NCBI GenBank assembly: GCA_002385475.1
Contig: DGDO01000013.1
Coordinates: 9,281-27,010, forward strand
Length of the DNA: 17,730 nt
Reading direction: 5' to 3'
DNA from: Candidatus Sordicultor fermentans
GTDB lineage: Bacteria > Atribacterota > Atribacteria > Atribacterales > Caldatribacteriaceae
Shown piece after piece: positions 6,744 to 14,539 of this stretch; position 1 is the stretch's first letter, and every line of letters begins with the position of its first letter. The notes below the pieces were generated by a model. That model did not search any database. It saw nothing but the letters and a program-made list of their open reading frames with translations, and was not told where the DNA came from. The position numbers were made by a program, and so were the translations under genes.

Positions 6744-7378
6744 AGGCTCCCAAAAAAAGCTTCAATTATAAAATAGCTTGAGGCAGCTCCCGGGTCAATA
6801 TGACCTCGGCTCCTCTCTCCCAGGCGGCTGGAGCGACCACGCTTGGAGACCAAATCTTTAGTAGATTCCATACCTTCCTGAGCTCCTTCAATTGCCTCCC
6901 GGAGCATCTCCTTCAAGGATTTTCCTTCCTCATAAGCTTTCTGAAGAGCTAAAAAAGAAGGATAAATGGTATCGTACATAGTTTTATCCCCTAACTCTAC
7001 CTGTCCCCTCCTTTTTATCCCTCCAGCAAAAGCCTCCCACATCTGGACTAAATCTGCAGGGGTAAGCTCTTCTTTTCCCAGTACTGCCTTTCCAGCATCC
7101 ATAAAAGCAGTGCCGTAAAGAGGACCCATAGCTGCACCCCCGGAGAGAACTATAGATTTCCCTACTGCTTGTAAAAGCTCACCGATATCTCTTTTCTCTT
7201 CTGGGAATTTATCTACTATCTCTTGAATCTTATGAAAAGCATTACAAACACTCTCTCCATGGTCAGAATCACCAATGGGGGAATCGAGGTCATTCAAATA
7301 TTGGCGATTCTTTTCCAGGTTTTCCACTACCTTATGCAAAGCATATTTTACTTTCTCTATAGATATAGATTGGGACAT
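6731..7378 (-). CDS. dhaL: Dihydroxyacetone-kinase-type nucleotide-binding subunit DhaL
   Basis: This is the DhaL subunit, which holds ADP/ATP and transfers phosphate to the ketose bound on DhaK. It has 215 residues, the usual length. The Mg-nucleotide aspartates are present in DSPIGDSDHG (Asp32, Asp37, Asp39). GGAAMGPLYG, LGDKTMYDT and the C-terminal LGERSRGHIDPGAASS are classical DhaL motifs. The start is ATG with AGGAGAG, 12 bases after the dhaK stop. No DhaM phosphotransferase gene follows, so in this operon the subunit either uses ATP directly or depends on a DhaM encoded elsewhere. It is the last gene of the operon, and its end lies in a heptamer repeat. Confidence 0.94.
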   Translation of the reverse strand: MSQSISIEKVKYALHKVVENLEKNRQYLNDLDSPIGDSDHGESVCNAFHKIQEIVDKFPEEKRDIGELLQAVGKSIVLSGGAAMGPLYGTAFMDAGKAVLGKEELTPADLVQMWEAFAGGIKRRGQVELGDKTMYDTIYPSFLALQKAYEEGKSLKEMLREAIEGAQEGMESTKDLVSKRGRSSRLGERSRGHIDPGAASSYFIIEAFFGSLIDN

Positions 7379-7390
7379 AATTTCTCTCCT

Positions 7391-8395
7391 TCAGTGCTGA
7401 ACAAAATGTATTCCATCACAAGGAGCATCTATCAATCTTTTTAGTTCTTCATCCATCTTAGTTAGGGTTACTGAAAAGCCTCCCATCTCTAAAGAAGTAA
7501 AGAACTCTCCCATATAGGTACGATGAATTTTTATTCCATAGTCAGAGAGAATTTGGGCTACTTTACGGAAACAAATATACATCTCTAAAAGAGAGGTAGA
7601 GCCTAAACCATTAACTAAAACGGTAACTTCATCTCCTCTTTGGAAGGGAAGGTCTTCTAAAACCTGGCGAGTGAGAAGTTCGGTAACTTCATCGGCACTC
7701 ATCATTTTCGTTCTTTTAATCCCTGGCTCGCCATGATGTCCCACTCCGATTTCCATTTCCTCTTCTCCAATCTGAAAAGAAGGTTTTCCAGTAGTGGGTA
7801 AGATACAAGGAGTATGAGCTACCCCCATACTACGAGTGTTAAACACTGCTCTTTCTCCTACTTCTTTAATCTTTTTCAAATCTGCTCCTTCTTCAGCCAA
7901 AGCTCCTGCTACTTTCCAGAGTATTACCTCTCCGGCTACTCCTCGCCGGTTATCCATTCTCTCTTTGGGAGAAGACGCTACATCATCATTAACTATGACA
8001 CTTTCTACTTCTATTCCTTCTGATTGAGCTAACTCTTGAGCCATACCAAAGTTCATCACATCTCCAGAATAATTTCCCAAACACAGAAGCACTCCTTTTC
8101 CGGCATCGGCAGCTTTAATAGCTTCATACACTCTCTGCACCGGAGGAGCAGCAAAAATATCTCCCACGGCTACAGCATCCACTAAACCCCTCCCAATATA
8201 GCCAATGAAAGCAGGTTTATGTCCTGAACCACCCCCAGTAACTATTCCTACTTTCCCTGTAACTGGAGCGTCTTTTCTTACCAGAACCCTTTCAGTTTCT
8301 AATCTCTTTACCTTATTCTGGTTAGCTATTACAAAACCTTCTAACATCTCCTCAATTAAGTTTTCTGGTTGGTTAATGAATTTTTTCACTTTCAT
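7391..8395 (-). CDS. dhaK: DhaK-type ketose kinase subunit, probably not for dihydroxyacetone
   Basis: This is the substrate-binding subunit of a dihydroxyacetone-kinase-family enzyme, 334 residues. The histidine that binds the substrate carbonyl covalently is present in GHHGEPG (His221), as are His59 in GGGSGH and Asp112 in NYSGDVMNF. Two positions differ from E. coli DhaK: the residue after His59 is Lys instead of Glu, and the Lys of the KNYTGD loop (Lys104 in E. coli) is Gly107. The GNY pattern is, as I recall, typical of DhaK paralogues acting on tetruloses, such as erythrulose kinases. The ATG overlaps the rpiB stop (ATGA), with AAGGGGGA upstream. Its neighbours are the isomerase and DhaL. 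Confidence 0.9.
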   Translation of the reverse strand: MKVKKFINQPENLIEEMLEGFVIANQNKVKRLETERVLVRKDAPVTGKVGIVTGGGSGHKPAFIGYIGRGLVDAVAVGDIFAAPPVQRVYEAIKAADAGKGVLLCLGNYSGDVMNFGMAQELAQSEGIEVESVIVNDDVASSPKERMDNRRGVAGEVILWKVAGALAEEGADLKKIKEVGERAVFNTRSMGVAHTPCILPTTGKPSFQIGEEEMEIGVGHHGEPGIKRTKMMSADEVTELLTRQVLEDLPFQRGDEVTVLVNGLGSTSLLEMYICFRKVAQILSDYGIKIHRTYMGEFFTSLEMGGFSVTLTKMDEELKRLIDAPCDGIHFVQH

Positions 8396-8850
8396 TCCCC
8401 CTTGAGATATTTATTTTCTATCTCCTTGATTTTAGCTACCTTAGGAAGAGACCGCCCTCCTTGAAACTCACTTCCTAACCAGGCATCTACTAACATTTTA
8501 GCTAACTCTGGCCCTACAATGTGTCTTCCCAAAGTTAAGACATTGGAATTGTTACTCTTTTTAGCTCTTTCTGCCGAATAAATATCATGAGCACAGGCAG
8601 CGTAAACTCCCGGAATTTTATTAGCCGCCATAGCCATACCGATACCTGTTCCACAGATTAAAATTCCATACTGATATTTCCCTTTGCTTATTTCCTCCCC
8701 CACCTCTCGGGCTACATCAGGATAATCTACCACCTCGTCTTCAGAGTTAACTCCTCGATCTGCAAACTCGATATTTTTCTCCCTGAGATGCTCCACAATA
8801 ACTTTTTTTAAAGGATATCCAAAATGGTCAGAAGCAATAACCAGATACAA
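8392..8850 (-). CDS. rpiB: RpiB/LacAB-family sugar-phosphate isomerase, His99 replaced
   Basis: This aldose-ketose isomerase of the RpiB family has 152 residues and is cytoplasmic. Asp8-His9 in ASDH, the catalytic Cys66 and Thr68 in CGTGIGM align with E. coli RpiB numbering. The HNDANVL motif, whose His99 opens the sugar ring in E. coli RpiB, is SNNSNVL here, with Ser99. A substrate that cannot form a ring, such as erythrulose 4-phosphate, would not need that histidine. The start is TTG at 8850, 8 bases after AGGAGG. A GTG at 8859 would overlap the ribosome site. It lies 20 bases after the FGGY kinase gene and overlaps dhaK by four bases. Confidence 0.92.
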   Translation of the reverse strand: MYLVIASDHFGYPLKKVIVEHLREKNIEFADRGVNSEDEVVDYPDVAREVGEEISKGKYQYGILICGTGIGMAMAANKIPGVYAACAHDIYSAERAKKSNNSNVLTLGRHIVGPELAKMLVDAWLGSEFQGGRSLPKVAKIKEIENKYLKGE

Positions 8851-8870
8851 AAATAACACCTCCTCTTACT

Positions 8871-10394
8871 TCAAATAATTTCTTTTTGAAGAGAAACAAA
8901 ATCAGGATAAAAACCCCGGAGCACCTGATAGAGAGCTCGGTATTTTTCAAAAAGAGTTTGATACAGTTGAGAATTTCTCTTATCAGGTTGATAGTGCTCT
9001 ACTGGCTGAATAAAATTCTCACAAACTTCGGAGAAAGAGGCAAAAGCTCCCGTCCCCACTCCGGCAATGAAAGCTGCTCCAGTGGAAGCAGGGTCTTCTA
9101 TGTTAGTGGTTTCCACTTCCATATCCATCACATCAGCCATAACCTGACACCACAAAGGACTCCGGGCTGCGCCTCCAGAGAGAGTTAATTTCTGAGCAGT
9201 CAAAGAAAAGCTCTTTAGTATCTCTACTGATTCTCTTTGAGAGAAAGCTACTCCTTCAATCACCGAGCGAATCATATGACGAATATCATGTTCATAGCTT
9301 AAACCGAAAAACACCCCTCGAGCATTGGGGTCAGAATGAGGAGTTCGCTCTCCAATGAGATAGGGAAGAAAAACTAACCCTTTACTTCCCGGGCTTACTT
9401 CTCCAGCTAAGGAGTTCAATTTATCAAAGCTCAAATCTTTGTCTAACTTAGCTAAGGAGTTAAATAGCCACTGATAGGAGCCGCCAGCAGCTAAAGTACA
9501 ACCCATCAAAAACCATTTTCCAGGAATAGAATAGCAAAAAGAATGCAGCCCTCGATTTTGATGGTCCATTTTGGCTTCTTCAGTTTGGGCCATCACCACT
9601 CCGGAAGTTCCCAAAACACAAGAAACAAGCCCCGGATGTATCACCCCTAATCCTATTCCTCCAGAAGACTGGTCTCCTCCTCCCCCTACAACTGGAATAC
9701 CTTCAGGAAGACCAGTCTCTAAAGAGGCTTGAGGGGTAACATAACCGGTTATCTCTGGAGACTCAACCACCTGGGGTAAAGTATCCCGGTTAATCTCAAA
9801 GAGGTCTATCATCTTCTCTGACCAGCGGCGATGAGCCACATCAAACAAAAAAGTGCTGGAAGCATCGGATACCTCAGTTGTGAAAGCCCCAGTCAGTTTA
9901 AGTCGTAAAAAATCCTTGGGAAGAAGCATTTTAAAAGTCTGAGAAAGCGCTGGGGGTTCATGTTTTCTCAACCATAGAATCTTGGGAAGCCAATAACCGG
10001 TGAGAGGAGTGTTAGCAGTATATTTTAAAAGCTCTTCCAGGCTCACCTTTTCCTTTATCTCTTCTATCTCCTGGTAACTTCTCTGATCACACCACAAAAT
10101 GCAGGGACGCACTGGATTACCTTTTCTATCCAGTAGAACCAAGCCTAACATCTGACCCGACAACCCGATAGCCGATAGTTTATCTAAATCTCCAACCCGG
10201 GACCTCAGCTGGGAAATTAACTTACAGAATCCCTTCCACCAATCTTCAGGATTTTGCTCGGCACTAAAAGAATCAGGGTAAGATACTGATAACTCTACCG
10301 ATTCCCGGAGAATAGAGTGAGTTTCCAAGTCTAAAAGAGAAGCTTTAATAGAAGAGGTCCCCAGATCCACTCCTAAAATATATTTTTTACTCAA
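8871..10394 (-). CDS. xylB: FGGY-family carbohydrate kinase, xylulokinase-like
   Basis: This ATP-dependent sugar or polyol kinase has 507 residues. The N-terminal phosphate motif is GVDLGTSSIK (Asp10). The catalytic base is probably Asp242 in GGGGDQSSGG. The ERTPHSDPNARGVFFGL stretch is typical of XylB. The xylulokinase motif QMHG is QMLG here (81-84), so a His that contacts substrate in E. coli XylB is Leu. The start is TTG at 10394 with AAAGGAGG about 9 bases upstream. A longer in-frame extension to 10478 overlaps the preceding SDR gene and has a non-homologous basic stretch, so it is rejected. It sits 14 bases after the SDR stop. D-xylulose is the default substrate, but the Leu and the context leave another ketose or polyol open. 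Confidence 0.9.
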   Translation of the reverse strand: MSKKYILGVDLGTSSIKASLLDLETHSILRESVELSVSYPDSFSAEQNPEDWWKGFCKLISQLRSRVGDLDKLSAIGLSGQMLGLVLLDRKGNPVRPCILWCDQRSYQEIEEIKEKVSLEELLKYTANTPLTGYWLPKILWLRKHEPPALSQTFKMLLPKDFLRLKLTGAFTTEVSDASSTFLFDVAHRRWSEKMIDLFEINRDTLPQVVESPEITGYVTPQASLETGLPEGIPVVGGGGDQSSGGIGLGVIHPGLVSCVLGTSGVVMAQTEEAKMDHQNRGLHSFCYSIPGKWFLMGCTLAAGGSYQWLFNSLAKLDKDLSFDKLNSLAGEVSPGSKGLVFLPYLIGERTPHSDPNARGVFFGLSYEHDIRHMIRSVIEGVAFSQRESVEILKSFSLTAQKLTLSGGAARSPLWCQVMADVMDMEVETTNIEDPASTGAAFIAGVGTGAFASFSEVCENFIQPVEHYQPDKRNSQLYQTLFEKYRALYQVLRGFYPDFVSLQKEII

Positions 10395-10408
10395 AGGTAG
10401 CTCCTCCT

Positions 10409-11161
10409 TTAGTAGTAAAGAATCCCTCCGTCTACATTGATAGCTTGCCCTACTATGAACTCTGATTCGTCGGTACACAAAAAGATGGTTAATCCTACCA
10501 TATCTTCTGGAACACTGATTCTCCCTTTAGGAGTCATCTCAATAAACTTCTTTCGTTTCTCGGGGTCATCCAGATTCACTTTACCTAACTCTGTCTCTAC
10601 TACTCCGGGACAGATGGAGTTAACATTTACATTATAAGGAGCCATTTCCCGAGAGAATGCTCGACTAAAGTTCATAACCGCTGCTTTAGTAGCAGCATAA
10701 GCAGCTTGATACTTATCACCATTTTTAGCTCCAATAGAAGCCACATTTACTATCTTTCCGTATTTCTGCTCCATCATCACCTTACCTATTGCTTTACACA
10801 TAAGGAAAACACTTTTGGCATTTACTGCAAATATCTTATCCCAGTCTTCTTCTCGGTAATCAACTACCAATCCGGAAATCATAATTCCCGCATTATTAAC
10901 TAAGATATCTATTCTTCCATATTCTTCTAAGGTAGTATCCCGCAAAAGTTCAGCTGTCCTCCACTGGCTTACATCACCAGCAAGGAAAAGCGATTCCCTT
11001 CCATATTTTTCTTTTATCTCTTGAGCAGTTGCTTGGCCAGTTACTTGATTGATATCATTTACCACTACCTTAGCTCCTTCTCGAGCTAAGCCTAAAGCTA
11101 TAGCTTTCCCAATCCCTGCTCCCGCTCCAGTAACAATGGCGATTCTATCCTGTAATCTCAT
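10409..11161 (-). CDS. Short-chain dehydrogenase/reductase (SDR), classical type
   Basis: This is a classical SDR of 250 residues, NAD(P)-dependent. The cofactor motif is TGAGAGIG at 11-18, with Asp36 after the second strand favouring NAD(H). NNAG is at 89-92. The catalytic set is Asn114, Ser142, Tyr155 and Lys159. The C-terminus ends in VDGGILYY. The start is ATG with AAAGGAGG. Sitting between the ATPase gene and the sugar kinase, it probably interconverts a polyol and a ketose imported by the same operon. The exact substrate cannot be read from sequence. It is clearly a different paralogue from the SDR at 16953. Confidence 0.93.
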   Translation of the reverse strand: MRLQDRIAIVTGAGAGIGKAIALGLAREGAKVVVNDINQVTGQATAQEIKEKYGRESLFLAGDVSQWRTAELLRDTTLEEYGRIDILVNNAGIMISGLVVDYREEDWDKIFAVNAKSVFLMCKAIGKVMMEQKYGKIVNVASIGAKNGDKYQAAYAATKAAVMNFSRAFSREMAPYNVNVNSICPGVVETELGKVNLDDPEKRKKFIEMTPKGRISVPEDMVGLTIFLCTDESEFIVGQAINVDGGILYY

Positions 11162-11193
11162 ATCAACAACCTCCTTTACAATTAATTAAATTG

Positions 11194-12309
11194 TCAAAAT
11201 AAAGCTTCTTCAGCCTTCTTGTTAAACAAATGCATATGATTAGTATCTGGTATTAAGAAAACTACCTCACCTGGTTGACCCATAAATCCAGGATCGATTT
11301 CAACCAAAAGGTGGTTCTCCCCAGATTTTACATGAACTATCTTAGAATCACCAAGTGGCTCTACCGTGAGTATTTCTCCTCTTAAAAAATTATCTTCTCT
11401 TTTTAAGTCAGTAACGTTTCTAGAAATGTCAAAATAAAAAGGACGAATACCTAAAGTAAAATCTTGCGATTCATAGTTATTAAAACTGGCTACTTTTTCT
11501 ATCTTTTCTTTATTCTGGAGTCTAAAAATAGAATCATCAAAAGATATTACCAAGCTATCTCCATCAATCCTGACTCGACAATCAATAAAATTCATGGGAG
11601 GCTCCCCTACAAAATCTGCTACAAAAAGGTTCTGAGGTTTAAAATAAATCTCTTGGGGAGAGCCAACTTGCTGGATAACCCCAAAATTCATTACTACTAT
11701 CCTATCTGCCATGGCTAAAGCTTCTGTTTGATCGTGAGTCACATAAATCATTGTTTTCCGCAACTCGCTATGAATTCTTTTCAACTCTGCCCTCATCCGA
11801 TTTCTCATTTTGGTATCCAAGTGAGAAATGGGCTCATCTAATAAATATACATCTGCATCTCTCACCAGAGCTCTTGCTAAAGAAGTTCTTTGCTGGTGTC
11901 CACCGCTTAAACCCCGAGGATATTTGTTCAATACATCGGTCAATTCCAAAATTTCAGCTATCCTGTTTACTCTTTTCTTGATTTCACTCTCTGGCAATTT
12001 TTCTGCCCGAAGGGGAAAAGCAATATTTTCATACACAGTCATAGGTGGATACAGAGCATAAGCTTCAAAAGCCATAGCAATATTTCTCTCACCAGGGTCA
12101 AGATTATTAACTAATTGATCGTTGAAATATATCTTCCCCGAGGTTATAGCTTCTAGACCAGCTATCATCCTTAAAGTTGAGGTTTTACCACATCCAGAGG
12201 GTCCCAAAAGAGCAATAAACTCACCATCTTCAATTTCCAAGTTAATTCCTTTTACCGCTTCTACTTTTCCATATTTTTTCCAAACATTTTGTAAAATAAC
12301 CCGTGCCAC
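11194..12309 (-). CDS. Sugar ABC importer ATPase, MalK/UgpC type, Q-loop Glu (importer B)
   Basis: This is a cytoplasmic ATPase subunit of 371 residues, with an ABC domain (1 to about 235) and a C-terminal TOBE-like regulatory domain. Walker A is GPSGCGKTS at 36-44, Walker B ends in Asp158-Glu159, and the switch histidine is His192, all at E. coli MalK positions. The Q-loop glutamine (Gln82 in MalK) is Glu82 in AFEAYALYP, and the signature is LSGGH rather than LSGGQ. The start is GTG at 12309 with a G-rich ribosome site. It lies 18 bases after the second ATPase gene, and the two probably form a heterodimer on the two permeases. It could also serve importer A, which lacks an ATPase. Confidence 0.94.
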   Translation of the reverse strand: MARVILQNVWKKYGKVEAVKGINLEIEDGEFIALLGPSGCGKTSTLRMIAGLEAITSGKIYFNDQLVNNLDPGERNIAMAFEAYALYPPMTVYENIAFPLRAEKLPESEIKKRVNRIAEILELTDVLNKYPRGLSGGHQQRTSLARALVRDADVYLLDEPISHLDTKMRNRMRAELKRIHSELRKTMIYVTHDQTEALAMADRIVVMNFGVIQQVGSPQEIYFKPQNLFVADFVGEPPMNFIDCRVRIDGDSLVISFDDSIFRLQNKEKIEKVASFNNYESQDFTLGIRPFYFDISRNVTDLKREDNFLRGEILTVEPLGDSKIVHVKSGENHLLVEIDPGFMGQPGEVVFLIPDTNHMHLFNKKAEEALF

Positions 12310-12327
12310 TTTAATGACGACCCCCCT

Positions 12328-13428
12328 TCAAAGATACTTTACATTTAAACCAGTTGCGTAATCAAAGAGATGGAGTTTGTCAGGGGAAAATCCAAAATAA
12401 ACCTTCTCGCCCATTCGAAAGTTTTCAGTATTAGAATATTTCACTTGAAACTTTTCTTTTCCCGCCTGCAAAGAAACAATTTGGAAAACTCCCAGAGGCT
12501 CTGTTACATAAATTTCAGCCTGGAACAATCCATCGCGTTCTTTTCTTTCAAGAAAAATATCAGAGGGACGTAACCCTACTCTCACTTCTCTCAAGGATTT
12601 TCCTTCTAAAACTCTAAACATCTCTTGTTTTATGACCATCTGAAAAATTGGTGTTTTTAAATACCATTGACCCCCATCAGCCACAATTTCTCCTGAGAAA
12701 AAGTTCATAGGTGGATCACCAACCAAGCCACCTACGAACTCGTTACGGGGAAAATTATAAATTTCTTCGGGAGTACCAATTTGTAATACTTCACCTTCAT
12801 TCAAAACAACTACCCTGTCACCCATACCTAAAGCCTCTCGATAATCATGAGTAGTATACAAAGTAGTCGTTTTAAACGTCCTCTGAATATTTTTAATTTC
12901 TCCCCTTAAACGGTGCCTTAACTTGGCATCCAAATGAGCAATAGGCTCATCCATCAAGAAAAGCTGAGGATTCCTAACCAACATTCTACCTAAGGCCACT
13001 CTTTGTCTTTGGCCTCCACTTAATTGAGAAACATTACGGTCAAGTAACCAATCAATCTGCAGCATTTGCGCAGTTTCTTTTACTCTTTTTTCTATTTCTT
13101 CTTTTCTTAATTGGCGGAAAGGAGATTTTAAAGGAAAAGCCATGTTCTCAAAAACAGTCTTATTAGGATAAAGAGCATATGTTTCAAACACCATAGCTAC
13201 ATCTCTCTCTGAAGGAGAAAGCTCGTTTACTATTTTTCCTCCAATAAAAATATCCCCGACTGTTATTTTTTCCACTCCAGCTATCGCTTGTAACAGAGAA
13301 GTTTTACCTGCACCCGATGGCCCTAATATAGCAACTAATTCTCCATCACTAACTTTTAAATTAATTCCCTTCAAAGCAGTAACCTTACCATATTTTTTCC
13401 ACAAGTTATGAATTAAGAGATCTGCCAC
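12328..13428 (-). CDS. Sugar ABC importer ATPase, second paralogue, Q-loop Glu (importer B)
   Basis: This is an ATPase subunit of 366 residues, related to but distinct from its neighbour. Walker A is GPSGAGKTS at 36-44, the signature LSGGQ at 136-140 is canonical, Walker B ends in Asp160-Glu161, and the switch histidine is His194. Here too residue 82, normally Gln, is Glu (VFETYALYP). The C-terminal third is a TOBE-like domain with GLRPSDIF. The start is GTG at 13428, which overlaps the end of the small membrane protein gene by 16 bases, with GGGGGG 9 bases upstream. Two unequal ATPases after two permeases is the arrangement of the rhizobial GlpS/GlpT pair. Confidence 0.94.
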   Translation of the reverse strand: MADLLIHNLWKKYGKVTALKGINLKVSDGELVAILGPSGAGKTSLLQAIAGVEKITVGDIFIGGKIVNELSPSERDVAMVFETYALYPNKTVFENMAFPLKSPFRQLRKEEIEKRVKETAQMLQIDWLLDRNVSQLSGGQRQRVALGRMLVRNPQLFLMDEPIAHLDAKLRHRLRGEIKNIQRTFKTTTLYTTHDYREALGMGDRVVVLNEGEVLQIGTPEEIYNFPRNEFVGGLVGDPPMNFFSGEIVADGGQWYLKTPIFQMVIKQEMFRVLEGKSLREVRVGLRPSDIFLERKERDGLFQAEIYVTEPLGVFQIVSLQAGKEKFQVKYSNTENFRMGEKVYFGFSPDKLHLFDYATGLNVKYL

Positions 13429-13664
13429 TTTTTATCACCCCCCTCCCCGTACTTTTTCATTTTCTCCAGTTCCTGCTTCTCTCGTTCTTTCTCAATTCTA
13501 TCTTGTTTTACCCAAGGCGCAATCAAAAGTACTCCTATTCCTAATCCAATTAAAGGAACAACCCAAATGGTAACAAATTGCTCCAGCCATCCTAACCATA
13601 AAAATCCCAATCCGAACATAATCATAACTGTAATAAAAAGTCGGTCCCCAAATCCTAAACCCAT
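13413..13664 (-). CDS. Small two-helix membrane protein, GlpU/DUF2160-like
   Basis: This is an 83-residue protein with two hydrophobic helices (about 8-28 and 30-50) and a strongly charged, probably coiled-coil tail from residue 53. The GDRLFIT motif at residues 6-12 matches what I recall of DUF2160 proteins such as GlpU, which is encoded inside the rhizobial glycerol ABC transporter operon and has no assigned biochemical role. The position, between the second permease and the ATPases, agrees. The start is the ATG at 13664, 7 bases after AGGAGG. The longer GTG frame from 13691 includes that ribosome site in its coding sequence. An accessory subunit of importer B is a reasonable inference. Confidence 0.8.
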   Translation of the reverse strand: MGLGFGDRLFITVMIMFGLGFLWLGWLEQFVTIWVVPLIGLGIGVLLIAPWVKQDRIEKEREKQELEKMKKYGEGGDKKWQIS

Positions 13665-13693
13665 TGTGTTTCCTCCTTTTGCAAAAAACACAA

Positions 13694-14518
13694 TTATCCT
13701 TTTACTGCCCCAAAAGTCAAACCCCGAATTATGTATTTTTGAGCAGCAAAGGTAAATATCAGTACCGGAATAACTTGCAGAGTTCCAACCGCGGCAATCT
13801 CACCCCATTCAATTGCCCTGGAAGTAACAAGTCCCCGAATACCAACTGGAACTGTTTTAGCATTAGCAGCTGTTAGAACATTAGCAAAAAGAAATTCGTT
13901 CCAAGAAAAGATGAAACACAGAATTGCAGTAGTGAATAAACCGGGGGCACTAAGAGGCAAAGCAACTTTCCAAAAAGCATCCCATCTGGAATATCCATCA
14001 ACCATAGCAGCTTTCTCTAAATCAAAAGGTAAATCTTCAAAAAAACTCCTCATAATCCATACCACAAAGGGCAAATTAAAAGTAGTATATACAATCACCA
14101 TTAAGAAACGAGAATCATGGAGTCCCACTTGAGTTGCCATAATAAAAAATGGTATAACCAAAACGATGGATGGAAACATTCTAGTGCTCAAAATCCAGAA
14201 AGATATATGTTTATCACCAAAGATTTTAAATCTGGCTAAAGAATAAGCTCCCAGAGTGCCCACAACCAAAGAAAGCAAAGTAGTACTAATCGAAATGATT
14301 AAACTGTTATAAAACATTGGTAAAAAATCACGTTTAGTAAAAGCAGAAACATAATTTTTTAAGGTAGGACTAAATATAAACTTTGGAGGTATGGCAAAAA
14401 TATCTAACCGCGTTTTAAGTGAAGTAAGCACTAGCCACAAAAAAGGGAGAATGTTTATCACTAAAACAATCCCAACAATAATGTAAGCAATTATTAGCCT
14501 ATTTCGGTTTTTCTCCAT
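13694..14518 (-). CDS. Sugar ABC importer permease, MalG type (importer B)
   Basis: This inner-membrane permease has 274 residues and about six hydrophobic segments, beginning with residues 9-33. The ATPase-docking loop is KAAMVDG at 169-175, preceded by DLE, so the usual leading Glu of the EAA motif is shifted or replaced by Lys. TSLKT after the first helix and the FSWNEFLFA stretch are typical of this subfamily. The start is ATG with AGGAGG 7 bases upstream. The gene follows its partner permease by 21 bases and precedes the small membrane protein by 29. Confidence 0.94.
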   Translation of the reverse strand: MEKNRNRLIIAYIIVGIVLVINILPFLWLVLTSLKTRLDIFAIPPKFIFSPTLKNYVSAFTKRDFLPMFYNSLIISISTTLLSLVVGTLGAYSLARFKIFGDKHISFWILSTRMFPSIVLVIPFFIMATQVGLHDSRFLMVIVYTTFNLPFVVWIMRSFFEDLPFDLEKAAMVDGYSRWDAFWKVALPLSAPGLFTTAILCFIFSWNEFLFANVLTAANAKTVPVGIRGLVTSRAIEWGEIAAVGTLQVIPVLIFTFAAQKYIIRGLTFGAVKG

Positions 14519-14539
14519 AGCTGTACCTCCTTATTTTCT

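Noticed and set aside
10395..10478. 28-codon N-terminal extension of the FGGY kinase
   Set aside because: It overlaps the SDR gene, contains a non-homologous Arg-rich stretch and has no ribosome site, while the TTG at 10394 follows AAAGGAGG correctly.
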